Source: Bryobacterales bacterium
GTDB taxonomy: Bacteria > Acidobacteriota > Terriglobia > Bryobacterales > Bryobacteraceae
Assembly (NCBI GenBank): GCA_016716385.1
Contig: JADJWL010000016.1
Location: 1 to 64,000 of the forward strand
Length of the DNA: 64,000 nt
Direction: 5' to 3'
A model generated the notes under the pieces. That model saw only the letters and a program-made list of their open reading frames with translations. It was not told the origin of the DNA and did not search any database. A program made the translations under genes and the position numbers. Below, in pieces: positions 41,101-50,377 of the stretch. Positions within the stretch are counted from its first letter, which is position 1. Every line of letters begins with the position of its first letter.

Positions 41101-41489
41101 ACTTCCGTGACCTGGCCGACTTCCATATTGAACCGGACCGACGAGATCTGGCCCGACCGGACCTCGGTCTGCGTCAGCGCCACCCGGAAGCCCGGCGCCT
41201 CGGCGCGCACTTCGTAGGTTCCGATTGGCAGAAGAGCGAACCCGAACAGGCCCTGCTCGTTGGTCGGCTGCGTGCGGGTTTCCCCCGTGTTGACATTGCG
41301 CAACGAAACGGTTGCTGAAACGACAGCGGCTCCCGACTGGTCCACCACCGTACCACGGACATCGCCCGTGATCTGGGCGGCGGCGTTGAACGGCAGCAGC
41401 GCTGCCAGACAGAGCGCCAGGCAGACCGGCGCGAACCAAACGCGAAGCCTCGTAAGCATCGCCATCTTGGCATCGTTATTTAGAGTCAT
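38199..41489 (-). CDS. TonB-dependent receptor with carboxypeptidase-like N-terminal domain
   Basis: 1096 residues from ATG 41489, with GAGAGGAATT upstream. A signal peptide ends near residue 38 (LPFNAAAQ). Next comes a carboxypeptidase regulatory-like domain (GDVRGTVVDQSGAAVVSATV ... YEVRAEAPGF), then a plug (ELPVARNPNLFALIAPG; NNITVDNITATD) and a long beta-barrel ending in a C-terminal aromatic strand (FMQMALRLTF). This Oar-like type is abundant in Acidobacteria and imports or binds large glycan-derived ligands. No partner gene is adjacent. Confidence 0.92.
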   Translation of the reverse strand: MTLNNDAKMAMLTRLRVWFAPVCLALCLAALLPFNAAAQITGDVRGTVVDQSGAAVVSATVSLRNVNTGETRTQPTNEQGLFGFALLPIGTYEVRAEAPGFRVALTQTEVRSGQISSVRFNMEVGQVTEVITVEEAASRLDLENAQIQSGLVGQAIQELPVARNPNLFALIAPGTAPVSSNNPFLGSGSFNTNGGRGRGNNITVDNITATDISVTGTGGPLGPLNFTEIQEVKFITNNFSAEYGRNANSQLQYITKSGTNDLHFEAYNFLRNDKLNARPFFDRSGSAAIQRRNQFGYVVGGPVLLPGVYNGKNKTFFLTSFEGVKLRGAGAARIAQVPTAAMLAQVTDPTSRALLDRFQLPAATASAGATGTVEQQAPNVTDSWQWAVKGDHNFNENNRLTARLGSFDSKDASSGLTFIGTNLARFGASSLNDPKQFNSAYTRIFGPTVVNEFRFGYGWSNPGFPVENPDLIGPRITFANGQVSSFGVWEGLPQGRSQRTFQWTDQLSWMKGSHNIKFGADFFYYRADSVFDAVVRPLISFASWDAFAAGTPLTYQQRAGNSVRNNRVSNQFFFVQDDWKVTRRLTVNLGLRMERAGGPREVNGLISNLNFDCTDSLGAAGTGRFGCFALGQPAFNTSNNWGPRVGFAYALNDKTVIRGGYGIAYDFIFLNPITNQRFLPPFMPTAVLQGAASFTGANSFANIVAGNSEIQTQTQASVGQISSTALNFGNMSPVIDPGLRNPQVQQFSLGIQRELPGGMVVKGSYVGSKSTYLQRSQHLNLTNDARLVPAQNLADETQRLPDYLAVQSALNGNIARFSNRIDGRFNVIQMVESSALSNFHSFQSEVTKRYSSGYMWNFSYTVGKSIDDISDSLGVLVNDSAAQQNPLNNRDNRAASQFDLRQRVVIVHSWELPFGRNLSNGFLRQVVHGWGFSSINSFRTGFPVSFVSGARRGISSIPLLGASADVRVNASGAFDITPIPTGREGAYSTTTNPDGVQTVSAYAASLGLSQPLIGNFGTLGRNTHRLNGERNFDWTFFKNFHIREGMRLQFRAEMYNIFNNTSFLEMNRNVSNPNFGQYTNVAQDARFMQMALRLTF

Positions 41490-41864
41490 GTGAATTCCTC
41501 TCATCGAGTCACCTGAATTAGCCCGTATTGCCCGTTCAGGTGCGGGGCCGGCCAGTGTCAAGGCGAGGGGGACAGTCGCTGTCCCTGTCGGGAACCCGCC
41601 GGTTGACTCCGGTTAAGATTTGCGCAGCAATTGAATAACCACTCCCTGAAGGTGGGGTTCACAGTGACAGTGCCCCCGTTAATTGGTTGATCTGCCGATG
41701 GTTCCCTGCGCACCTTCACCCATGCGGTGCGCCATGCTTTCCGCTTTTCAGAACCCCCGGAGGTGCGTATTCCGTTTTTCATCGAAATGTCAAGAGACGC
41801 ATCCGCCCGCCGGTAACCTCCGCCTGTCCTCCAATCGCCTGTGAGACAATACCCGCAGATTCCA
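41490..41864. other. Divergent spacer between TonB receptor and efflux genes
   Basis: About 375 bases with no credible gene. It holds a perfect 7-bp inverted repeat (41569-41585) and must contain the promoters of both flanking genes; I could not assign -10/-35 boxes with confidence. Confidence 0.5.
41569..41585. repeat. Inverted repeat GGGACAG-TCG-CTGTCCC
   Basis: Two 7-base arms with a 3-base loop, followed by a related CTGTCGGGAACC sequence. It resembles extragenic palindromic units dispersed in some genomes, or an operator. Only one clear copy lies in this window. Confidence 0.4.
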
Positions 41865-43058
41865 ATGACCTCCTGGAGAGTTCTTCCGGCAGTCCTGGCG
41901 ATTGTGTCTCTGACCGCGTGCAGCGGTCCGTACTCAAATCCCACGGTCGCCGCCAAGCAGGACGAGTCCTTGCCTATTCGCGCGCAGCGCGCCGAATGGT
42001 CGACCGTGCCGGAAACCGTCACCGCGACCGGCGAACTATTCGCCGACGATATGGTCACGCTGCGGGCCAAGGTTCCGGGACGGGTGGAATCCCTGTATGT
42101 CGATCTGGGTAGTGCGGTTCAAACCGGACAACCGGTGGCTGAATTGGAAAAGGCAGACTACGAGTTTCGTGTGCGCCAAGCCGAGGCGATGGTGGAGCAG
42201 ACGCGCGCCCGGCTCGGGCTGGCCAGGAACGCTGGGGATGGCGTGGACCCGGCTGGAACCGCGCTGGTCCGGCAGGCGGCGGCATCGTTACGCGAGGCGC
42301 GGCTGATGCACATCAACGCGACCAGACTGTTCGAGGAAGGCGTCATCTCGAAAGTGGACTTCGAGCGCGCCGGCGTCGCCCTGCAGGCAGCCGAGGCGCG
42401 GCACCAGGGGGCGATCGAAGAGATCTTCCGCATTGAGGCGGAGCTGCTGGAGCGCCGCGCCGCGTTGGACCTGGCCAGGCAGCAGTTGGCCGACACCGTC
42501 ATCCGGGCGCCGTTTGCCGGGGCCGTGACGCGCCGCGAGACGGCAATTGGCGAATATCTCCCGGTGAACTCTCCGATCGCGCAGGTGGTGCGCGATGATC
42601 CGATGCGCATCCGTCTGACGGTTCCGGAACGCTTCGCCGGGCGGCTCCGGCGGGGACAGGCGATTGCCCTGCGCCTGGAGAGCGCCCCGGTGCGGCATAC
42701 CGGGCGGGTCGTGCGCATGAGTCCGGCGCTCGAAGCCGATCAACGGGCGCTGCTCGTCGAGGGTGAGATCCCCAACCGCGACGGCAGCCTGCGCGCCGGG
42801 TCGTTCGTGGAGGCCGAGATCACAGTGGATCCGAACGCCAGGAGCATCGTGGTGCCGGCCACCGCTGTGCGCAGTTTTGCGGGCATCCACCGGATGTTCG
42901 TCATCGAGCAGGATGCCCTGGCCGACCGCGTCGTGCGCATCGGCCGCGATCTCGGGGACAAGCGCACCGAGATCGTCGAGGGGATCGAGCCCGGGGACCT
43001 GTTCGTCCCGAACCCCGACGGACGCCACACCGAGGGACTCAGGGTGACGGTGGAGTAG
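41865..43058 (+). CDS. RND efflux periplasmic adaptor (lipoprotein)
   Basis: 397 residues from ATG 41865; this start gives a proper lipoprotein signal with lipobox LTAC. The order is hairpin biotinyl-lipoyl half-domain (LRAKVPGRVESLYVDLGSAV), a coiled-coil hairpin (residues 95-190), the second lipoyl half (VIRAPFAGAVTRRETAIGEY), a beta-barrel and a membrane-proximal domain. It links an inner-membrane RND pump to an outer-membrane channel. The pump gene starts 3 bases after the stop. No TolC-like gene is adjacent. Confidence 0.92.
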   Translation: MTSWRVLPAVLAIVSLTACSGPYSNPTVAAKQDESLPIRAQRAEWSTVPETVTATGELFADDMVTLRAKVPGRVESLYVDLGSAVQTGQPVAELEKADYEFRVRQAEAMVEQTRARLGLARNAGDGVDPAGTALVRQAAASLREARLMHINATRLFEEGVISKVDFERAGVALQAAEARHQGAIEEIFRIEAELLERRAALDLARQQLADTVIRAPFAGAVTRRETAIGEYLPVNSPIAQVVRDDPMRIRLTVPERFAGRLRRGQAIALRLESAPVRHTGRVVRMSPALEADQRALLVEGEIPNRDGSLRAGSFVEAEITVDPNARSIVVPATAVRSFAGIHRMFVIEQDALADRVVRIGRDLGDKRTEIVEGIEPGDLFVPNPDGRHTEGLRVTVE

Positions 43059-43061
43059 CCC

Positions 43062-46000
43062 GTGCAGAAGCTCGCCGAAGTCTGTGTCGCGCGTCCGGTG
43101 TTCGCCGTGATGCTGATTCTTGCGCTCACGGTGGTCGGCGGCGTCTCCTACACCAAACTCGGCATCGACCGTTTCCCCGACATCGACCTGCCGATTATCA
43201 GCGTCCGCACGCAATTGCCCGGGGCATCGCCGGAAGAGATTGAGAGCGCGGTCACCAAGCGCGTGGAGGACGCCGTCGCCACGGTCGAGGGCATCGACAA
43301 TATCCGCTCCACGTCGACCGAGAGCCTGTCGATCGTCACGATCACGTTCGATCTCAAGCGCGATATCGACGTCGCCGCGCAGGATGTGCGCGATGCCGTG
43401 GCCACCGTCATCAGCCTGCTGCCGCGCGACGCCAAGCCCCCGCTGATCCGCAAGCTCGATACGGACGCATCCCCCGTGATGAGCCTCGTGCTGTCCGGCG
43501 TGAAGACGCCGCGCGAGCTCTACGAGATCGCCGAACGGGACGTGAAGGACGTGATCGAGTCGGTCGGCGGCGTGGGACAGGTGGTGCTGGTGGGCGGGCA
43601 GAAGCGGGCGATCAACGTGTGGATCGACGCCAACCGCCTCGCCGCCTACCGCATCCCGATTCTCGCGGTGCGGGACGCGGTGGCGCGCCAGAACGCCGAG
43701 ATCCCGGGCGGGCGCGTCGATGAAGGGACGCGCGAGGTGGTGCTCCGCACGCTGGGCCGCTTCCCGGACCCACGCCAGTTCAACAACCTCGTGGTGGCGA
43801 ACATCTCCGGCACGCCGGTCCGCATCCGCGATATCGGGCACGCCGAGGACGGGCACAAGGAACAGCGCACGGCGGCGCGCTACGACCGGGAGCCGGCAGT
43901 CGCGATTCAGGTGCGGCGGCAGTCGGGCGCCAATACGATCGAAGTCATCAACAACGTCAAGGCGCGCCTGCCGCGGATCAACGAACTGCTGCCGCCGGGT
44001 GTGTCCCTGAACATCGTGCAGGACCAGTCGCGGTACATCGAGGCGGCGTTCCACGAGGTGCAACTGCACCTGGTGCTGGGGAGCATCCTGGCGTCCCTCG
44101 TGGTGCTGCTGTTCATGCGCGACTGGCGGGCCACGATCATCGCCGCAGTGGCGATTCCGTCGTCGATCATCGCCACCTTCGGGATGATGTACGCGCTCAA
44201 CTTCACGCTGAACAACATCACGATGCTGGCGCTGGTGCTGATGGTGGGGGTCGTGATCGACGACGCCATCGTGGTGCTCGAAAACATCTTCCGGTTCATC
44301 GAAGAGAAGGGCATGACGCCGGTGCGCGCGGCGGTGCTGGCGACCAAGGATATCGGCCTGGCCGTGATGGCGACCACGTTCAGCCTCGTCGTGATCTTCC
44401 TGCCCGTCTCGTTCATGTCGAGCATCTCCGGCCGCTTCCTGTACAGCTTCGGCGTGACCGCGGCGGTAGCGGTCCTGGTATCGCTGCTGGTGAGCTTTTC
44501 GCTCACGCCGATGATGTGCTCGCGGATGATGCGGCGGGGCCAGGGCATGGAGCACGGCTCGTCGCGCGAGGGCTTCTACGCGGTGATCGACCGCGTCTAT
44601 ACGCACCTGCTGGCGTGGGCGATGCGCAACCGCCCGCTGGTGGTGTGCGCGGCCCTGGCGGTGACGGCGGCGTCGGTGCCTGTGTACAAGATGGTGCGCC
44701 AGGAGTACATCCCGACCAACGTCGATGAGAGCGAGTTCGAGATGTCGATCACGGCGCCCGAGGGCACGAGCCGGCAGTCGATGGAAGAGGTCCTGATGCG
44801 GGCGGAGGAGGACCTGTTCGCTCTGCCCGGCGTGGAGCACGTGCTGGCGACGATCGGCGCCAGCTACCTGCAGTCAGTGAACAACGCGCAGCTCTTCGTG
44901 CGCGTCACGCCGATTGAAGAGCGGGTCCTGTCGATCGCGCGCATCTGGAGCAAGACGCTCGATGGGCGGCCGCTCGAGGCATTTCAGGGGCTGTTTGCGC
45001 AACGCGACGTGATGAACGCGATCCGCGAGCGCGTGCGCGCGAAGTACCCGGATCTCCGCATCTCCGTGCGCAACGCGATGACGATGAGCCAGGGGTCGGC
45101 CCCGGTGGATATCGATTTCGCGATCCGCGGTCCGGAGCTGGAGAAGCTGAGCGAGTACAGCGAGAAGCTGCGGCTGGCGGCGATGGAAGTACCGGGGCTG
45201 GTCGACGTCGACACGACGCTGCGTCTGACCAAGCCGGAGCTGCGGGTGGCGATCGATCGCGACCGCGCAGCCGATCTCGGCGTGTCGGCGGCCGATATCG
45301 CCGAGTCGCTGCGGATTATGGTGGGCGGCGACGACGAGGTGTCGCGGTTCCGCGATGAGCAGCTTGCCGAGGAGTACGACGTGGAAGTGCGCCTGGCGGG
45401 CGCGGACCGGAACAGCCGGGCGACGGTGGCGAAATTGTGGGTGCCGTCTCGCAACGGCAACCTGGTGCGGCTGGACAACCTCGTGCGGCTGGCCGAGGGT
45501 ACGACGGCGTACCGGATCGAGGGACTGGACCGGCAGCGCAACGCGGCCATCCGGGCGAATATCACGTCAGGCTACGCGCTGGCCGACCGGCTGGATGAGG
45601 TGAACCGCCTCGTGGACGAGTTGAACATGCCCGCGACGTATTCGACGATGGTGATCGGCCGCGGACGCGAGCTGCAGCGCACCTTCAACGAATTCCTGCT
45701 GGCGTTTCTGCTCTCCGGCGTGTTCATGTACATGATCCTGGCGTCGCAGTTCGAGAGCCTGGTGCACCCGGTGACGATTCTGCTCAGCCTGCCGCTGGCG
45801 GTGCCGTTCAGCCTGTTGTCGCTGTGGTTCTTCCAAGACACGCTGAATCTCTACTCGGCGCTGGGCATCCTGGTGCTGTTCGGCGTGGTGAAGAAGAACT
45901 CGATCCTGCAGATCGATCACACGAACAACCTGCGCCGCGAGGGCTTGCCGCGCCTGGAGGCGATCATGCAGGCCAACCGCGACCGGCTGCGGCCGATCCT

Positions 46001-46228
46001 GATGACGACGCTGACGCTGGTGGCGGGCATGATGCCGCTGGCGCTGGGCGCCGGACCGGGGGCGGAGGAACGGCGGTCGATCGCGATCGTGGTGATCGGG
46101 GGCAGAGCCTGTCGCTGCTGCTGACGCTGCTGGTGACGCCGGTCGCCTACTCGCTGTTCGACGACGTGGGCGTCTGGCTGGGCCGGAAGAGGGCGTTTCC
46201 GATGGCCGAACCGACCCTAGGTGATTGA
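43062..46228 (+). CDS. RND efflux permease, frameshifted near the 3' end
   Basis: From GTG 43062 the frame encodes a hydrophobe/amphiphile-type RND pump: LTVVGGVSYTKLGIDRFPDI, two periplasmic loops, and the central helices with VVIDDAIVVLENIFR (TM4 proton-relay Asp pair). The frame shifts at a run of five G at 46098-46102: as written it ends at 46124 with GGRACRCC, but one extra G would restore GGQSLSLLLTLLVTPVAYSL and a tail to 46228, the expected final helix. It may be a sequencing error, a recent mutation or a slippage site. Confidence 0.88.
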
Positions 46229-46285
46229 GCCAGCCCCACTTTTCCTGACGCTCCGGGCTCGTGGAGCAAATCCAATGCCAGTAGG

Positions 46286-47284
46286 ATGAACCGAGTGGAC
46301 TTTTACACCGTGGACGAAGCTAGACCGGAAGGCCAACGTTGGATGACTTGGAGCCTCCGGGCCGCGGCGCTGTACAACCTGATCTGGGGTGCTTTTGTGG
46401 TCGTTTTCCCCGAAGCCCTGTTCCTCTGGGCCGGAGCGGAGCCGCCGAACTACCCCCAACTGTGGCAGTGCATCGGAATGATTGTCGGCGTCTACGGGCT
46501 GGGCTACGGGATCGCCGCCAATGACCCGATTCGTCACTGGCCGATCGTCCTGGTTGGTTTCCTCGGCAAGATCTTCGGACCCATCGGCTTCCTGCAGGCC
46601 GGTCTGACCGGCGCGTTTCCCTGGAAGATGGGGTGGACCATCGTCACCAACGATTTGATCTGGTGGATTCCGTTCGCGCTGATTCTGAGAGAAAGCTATC
46701 GCGCTCACGTCACCGAGCCTCCCCCGACGCAGAACCCGGCGGAGATCGTCGAACTGCTGTCTGACGCGAAGACGCAGACCGGGATCAGCCTGGCCGAACT
46801 GGCGGAGGAATCCCGTCTGCTGGTGGTGTTTCTGCGGCACATGGGATGCACATTCTGCCGTGAGACCCTGGGAGACCTGGCGCGCGACCGCGAAGCTATT
46901 GAGATGTCCGGGACCCAGATCGTCCTGGTTCACATGAGCCCCGAGGAGACGGCTGGGAAGTTCTTCGCCCGCTACGGCCTGGCCGACGTGGAACGCATCA
47001 GTGATCCCCAGCGGAAACTCTACCGGGCGTTCGGATTGCGGCGGGGCGCCTTCAGCCAGTTATTCGGATGGCGGATCTGGCTGCGCGGCTTCGACGCGGG
47101 AATTCTGCATGGCCACGGCGTCGGCAAGTTGCAGGGCGACGGATTCCAGATGCCGGGCGTCTTCCTCCTGACCGACGGTCAACTCGTCCGCAGCTTCCGG
47201 CACTTGAGCGCGTCCGACCGGCCGCGGTATGCCAAGCTGACGCAGTGCGGCCCGGAATCGAGAGGGGATAGACTGAAGCCATGA
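46286..47284 (+). CDS. Membrane protein fused to a peroxiredoxin-like domain
   Basis: 332 residues. The N-terminal 130 residues hold four hydrophobic segments (ALYNLIWGAFVVVFPEALFL, IGMIVGVYGLGYGIAA, and two more). The C-terminal part is an AhpC/TSA-like (peroxiredoxin-like 2) domain with RHMGCTFCRE, giving a CxxC active site near residue 190, and PGVFLLTDGQLVRSF. The fusion suggests a membrane-anchored redox function. Its stop overlaps the VOC gene start as ATGA. Confidence 0.75.
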   Translation: MNRVDFYTVDEARPEGQRWMTWSLRAAALYNLIWGAFVVVFPEALFLWAGAEPPNYPQLWQCIGMIVGVYGLGYGIAANDPIRHWPIVLVGFLGKIFGPIGFLQAGLTGAFPWKMGWTIVTNDLIWWIPFALILRESYRAHVTEPPPTQNPAEIVELLSDAKTQTGISLAELAEESRLLVVFLRHMGCTFCRETLGDLARDREAIEMSGTQIVLVHMSPEETAGKFFARYGLADVERISDPQRKLYRAFGLRRGAFSQLFGWRIWLRGFDAGILHGHGVGKLQGDGFQMPGVFLLTDGQLVRSFRHLSASDRPRYAKLTQCGPESRGDRLKP

Positions 47285-47580
47285 CCGCCCTCGATCCGAT
47301 CGACCACATCGCGCTTCCATCGGCGGATATAGCCGCCACCGTCGAGTGGTACAAGAACAACTTCCAGTGCTCGGTGGTGTATCAGGATCCTACCTGGGCG
47401 ATGCTGGAGTTCGGCAACATCAAGCTGGCGTTCGTCACGCCGGGACAGCATCCAGCACATATCGCGTTTGTCCGCGAGAACGCGGAGGCGTTCGGTCCGC
47501 TGAAGACGCATCGCGACGGGACGCGCTCAACCTACGCCGCCGATCCCGGCGGCAATACGATCGAGATCATGGCGCCGTGA
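47281..47580 (+). CDS. VOC/glyoxalase-fold protein
   Basis: 99 residues with the paired beta-alpha-beta-beta-beta modules of the VOC superfamily (IDHIALPSADIAATVEWYKN; HIAFVRENAEAF; YAADPGGNTIEIM). Metal ligands His9 and the C-terminal Glu are present. The substrate is unknown. It is coupled on both sides (ATGA and GTGA). Confidence 0.85.
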   Translation: MTALDPIDHIALPSADIAATVEWYKNNFQCSVVYQDPTWAMLEFGNIKLAFVTPGQHPAHIAFVRENAEAFGPLKTHRDGTRSTYAADPGGNTIEIMAP

Positions 47581-48002
47581 CCGCGCTGGCCGCGGCGCAC
47601 GCCGCTCCCACGCTGGCGATGGCGGGCCTCATCTGGTTTGTCCAGGTGGTTCATTACCCCCTGTTCGTGGCCGTGGGCCCGGGAGCGTTTGCCGCTTACT
47701 CGCGGCAGCATCAGGCACTGACGACACTCGTGGTTGGGCCGCTCATGTTTGCCGAAGCCGCGACGGCGCTGCTGCTGATCCGGGGTGCTCCGGGAGACTG
47801 GCGGGTCTGGGCGGGCCTTGGGCTCCTGGTCATTATTTGGTTTTCGACCGCGTTCCTCCAGGTGCCGCTGCACGGGAAACTGGCGCAGGGACTGGACCCG
47901 GCGACCATCGACCGCCTAATCCAGACGAATTGGATTCGAACCGCGGCCTGGACCGGGCGCGCGGTGCTGGCGATCTCCCTCTGCTGGCCGCGTCCCGGCT
48001 GA
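47577..48002 (+). CDS. Small membrane protein, four predicted helices
   Basis: 141 residues from GTG 47577, which overlaps the VOC stop. Hydrophobic segments include LAMAGLIWFVQVVHYPLFVAV, TLVVGPLMFAEAATALLLI and WAGLGLLVIIWFSTAFL. No catalytic motif is apparent. The coupled position suggests joint expression with the VOC and peroxiredoxin-like proteins. Confidence 0.7.
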   Translation: MTALAAAHAAPTLAMAGLIWFVQVVHYPLFVAVGPGAFAAYSRQHQALTTLVVGPLMFAEAATALLLIRGAPGDWRVWAGLGLLVIIWFSTAFLQVPLHGKLAQGLDPATIDRLIQTNWIRTAAWTGRAVLAISLCWPRPG

Positions 48003-48016
48003 CGGCGCGCGGTGGC

Positions 48017-49195
48017 ATGATAGAGAGCGTGCAAACGGCAGCCGCTCCGATCCCGACGCCGGACGCCCGGCTGCATTCGCTCGACGCGCTGCGCGGGTTC
48101 GACATGTTCTGGCTGCTGGGTGGCCAGCAGATCATCCGCGCCCTGTGCGCCGGAGCCGCGACAGGGACGTTCGCGCACTCGCTGAACCAGCAGTTTACTC
48201 ACGTCGCGTGGGAAGGGTTCCGTTTCTACGATTTCATCTTTCCGCTCTTCCAGTTCCTGATCGGCGTGGCTATCCCGCTTGCCATCGGAAAGCGGCTTGC
48301 CCAGGGGCGTTCGAGGGCCGGCATCCTGCGTCACGCGTTTGTCCGGCTGGGGGGCATGGTCGTTATCGGCTTCTTCATTCACGGCAACCTGCAGTCCTGG
48401 AACGTCGAGCAGATGCGGCTTTCCTACAGCGTCCTGCAGATGCTGGGCCTCGGCTACGTGATCGGCGTGGGGTGCGTGCTGTTTCTTTCCTTGCGCGGAC
48501 AGATCGCCGCCACTGCCGTGTTCCTGGTTGGGTACTGGGCCCTACAAATGTTCGTGCCTGTACCGGGGCACGAGTGGGGCGTGTTCCAGCCGGGCGGGAT
48601 TCTCGGCGACTGGCTGCACGACAACAGCATCGGTCTGCTCGGCAAACCGTGGGCCAGCCACTGGGGCCGCGGCTTCCCTTACCTTCCGATGTGGACGCAC
48701 GGCGCCACGACCATGCTCGGCGCGTTCGGCGCCTACATCGTGACGGGGCAATGGCCGCGCGGGACGCGCATCAGTCTGAGCGACGCACAGAAACTGCGCT
48801 GGCTGCTGGCTCTGGGCGCCGGGTGCCTGCTGGCGGGATGGCTGTGGAGCTTCCATCTGCCTATCGTGAAGAACCGCTGGACCAGCACCTACGCGCTCTG
48901 GTGCGGTGGCTTGAGCTACTTGCTGCTGGCGGGTTTCTGGTGGACGATCGACGTGAAGGGGTGGCGGCGCGGACTGGGTCTTTGGGCCGCGATCGGCTGC
49001 AATTCGATCCTTGCCTACGCCATGTCCAGCCTGCTGATGGGCGGGTTTGGGGAGATCGCGCGGGTGTTCCTCGGCGGGTTGCAGCTTCACGTCAGCGAAT
49101 ACTGGCACAAGGTCATTCTCGTGCTGGCGCAGTTCGGACTGGCGTGGGCGGTACTGATCCACCTGCGGCGGCACAGGATTTTCCTGCGGCTATGA
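48017..49195 (+). CDS. DUF5009/heparan-acetyltransferase-like membrane protein
   Basis: 392 residues from ATG 48017 with about ten hydrophobic helices. LHSLDALRGFDMFWLLGGQQ and FRFYDFIFPLFQFLIGVAIP match the family that includes HGSNAT-like acyltransferases and NagX. These are proposed to acetylate sugars across a membrane. The substrate is not predictable. Confidence 0.85.
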   Translation: MIESVQTAAAPIPTPDARLHSLDALRGFDMFWLLGGQQIIRALCAGAATGTFAHSLNQQFTHVAWEGFRFYDFIFPLFQFLIGVAIPLAIGKRLAQGRSRAGILRHAFVRLGGMVVIGFFIHGNLQSWNVEQMRLSYSVLQMLGLGYVIGVGCVLFLSLRGQIAATAVFLVGYWALQMFVPVPGHEWGVFQPGGILGDWLHDNSIGLLGKPWASHWGRGFPYLPMWTHGATTMLGAFGAYIVTGQWPRGTRISLSDAQKLRWLLALGAGCLLAGWLWSFHLPIVKNRWTSTYALWCGGLSYLLLAGFWWTIDVKGWRRGLGLWAAIGCNSILAYAMSSLLMGGFGEIARVFLGGLQLHVSEYWHKVILVLAQFGLAWAVLIHLRRHRIFLRL

Positions 49196-49307
49196 GGACC
49201 TGTCGCACTGATGACGCAGCGGCGCGCGCCACTTCACATTTGTCTTGAGGCGAGCAAAGGATCGCGAGTTGGCGTGGGAAAGAGGACGTCATGGTACCCT
49301 CGACTCA

Positions 49308-49604
49308 GTGGGTGCGAGCCTCGAGTTTGAGTGGGACCCGACCAAGGCTGAAGCCAATCTCAAGAAGCACGGCGTCGGTTTCGGAGAGGCTTTGACAGTC
49401 TTTGCGGATTCATTGGCCAGGATCTTCTCCGATCCGGACCACTCGGAGCAGGAACAGCGTGAGATCATCGTTGGTTTTTCAACGAAGTCGAGGCTCCTGG
49501 TCGTCGGATTTACCGACCGCGGCGGGACGATTCGAATCATCAGTGCGCGGCGTGCGACCGCGATGGAACGTAGGCGTCATGAAGAGAACACAAAGAACAG
49601 GTAG
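49308..49604 (+). CDS. brnT: BrnT-family toxin
   Basis: 98 residues from GTG 49308; the frame is open upstream but family similarity starts here. FEWDPTKAEANLKKHGVGF, FSDPDHSEQEQREIIVGFS and TIRIISARRATAMERRRHEE are BrnT signatures. BrnT is a ribonuclease toxin of the RelE-like fold. It overlaps the antitoxin gene by 26 bases. Confidence 0.88.
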   Translation: MGASLEFEWDPTKAEANLKKHGVGFGEALTVFADSLARIFSDPDHSEQEQREIIVGFSTKSRLLVVGFTDRGGTIRIISARRATAMERRRHEENTKNR

Positions 49605-49833
49605 GTCTCCAGAAGCGGACGACCTCAGGCCCGAGTATCGGTTCGATTACTCGAAGGCGGCGGAGAACCGCTTTGCGTCGAGGATGGGCCCTGGAACTGT
49701 GGCCGTTGTCCTCGAGTCAGACGTGGCTGCTGTATTCCAATCTGCCGAAGCAGTGAATGCACTGCTTCGGTCGGTCATCAGGGCGATGCCTGGCACACGG
49801 CCATCGGCACCCCGCCGGCGAAAACTGAGTTAG
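49579..49833 (+). CDS. brnA: BrnA-like antitoxin
   Basis: 84 residues from ATG 49579. The segment PEYRFDYSKAAENRFASRM followed by VAVVLESDVAAVFQSAEAVN fits the N-terminal toxin-binding part and C-terminal ribbon-helix-helix of BrnA. The conserved pairing with brnT and the overlap support the call. Confidence 0.8.
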   Translation: MKRTQRTGRSPEADDLRPEYRFDYSKAAENRFASRMGPGTVAVVLESDVAAVFQSAEAVNALLRSVIRAMPGTRPSAPRRRKLS

Positions 49834-49878
49834 TTGGGGACCTGCCGCTTTAGAGAGGGGAAGACTCGAGTGAGAAAG

Positions 49879-49907
49879 GGCCGCGCAGGCATGGAGCCCG
49901 CGCGGCC
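49879..49907 (-). terminator. Terminator of the ribosomal protein super-operon
   Basis: GGCCGCGC (49879-49886) pairs with GCGCGGCC (49900-49907). On the minus strand the hairpin lies 9 bases after the rplQ stop and is followed by CTTTCTCACTC. It is placed to end transcription of the whole cluster. Confidence 0.75.
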
Positions 49908-49915
49908 AGGGGAAT

Positions 49916-50365
49916 TTACTGCTGCTCTTCTTCGGGTTCGCGGCCTTCGCGCTGCGCCTTGAGCCGCTCTTCGCGGCGCTTGGCGCGCTCGGCGGCGCGC
50001 TTGACCAGTTCGGAACCCACCAGTTCGATGACGGCCTGTTCGGCGCCGTCGCCCTTGCGGAACCCGACCCGCGTGATGCGCGTGTAGCCGCCGGGACGCT
50101 GGCCAAAGCGCGTTCCCAGCGTGTCGAACAACTTTTTCACCGCTTCCGGCGTATACAGAAACGCCGCCGCCTGACGGCGGGCGTGCAGGGTATCGCGCTT
50201 GGCGAGCGTGATCATCCGGTCGACGAGAGGCTTCACGGCCTTCGCCTTGGGAACCGTCGTCACCACGCGTTCCTGTTCGATGACGCTGGTCACCAAGCCG
50301 CGCAGAAGCGAATTGCGGGCGCCTTTGTCCCGCTTGAGCTTGGCTCCTCCTCTGAGGTGTCGCAT
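49916..50365 (-). CDS. rplQ: 50S ribosomal protein L17
   Basis: 149 residues beginning MRHLRGGAKLKRDKGARNSL, the L17 signature; the conserved body ends near residue 120 with GFRKGDGAEQAVIEL. A charged Glu/Arg-rich tail of about 30 residues follows. It is the last gene of the alpha operon. Confidence 0.97.
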   Translation of the reverse strand: MRHLRGGAKLKRDKGARNSLLRGLVTSVIEQERVVTTVPKAKAVKPLVDRMITLAKRDTLHARRQAAAFLYTPEAVKKLFDTLGTRFGQRPGGYTRITRVGFRKGDGAEQAVIELVGSELVKRAAERAKRREERLKAQREGREPEEEQQ

Positions 50366-50377
50366 ATCGTGTGTATC

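Noticed and set aside
42288..44840. 850-codon minus-strand frame opposite the RND genes
   Set aside because: His/Arg/Asp-rich shadow translation of two clear genes on the plus strand.
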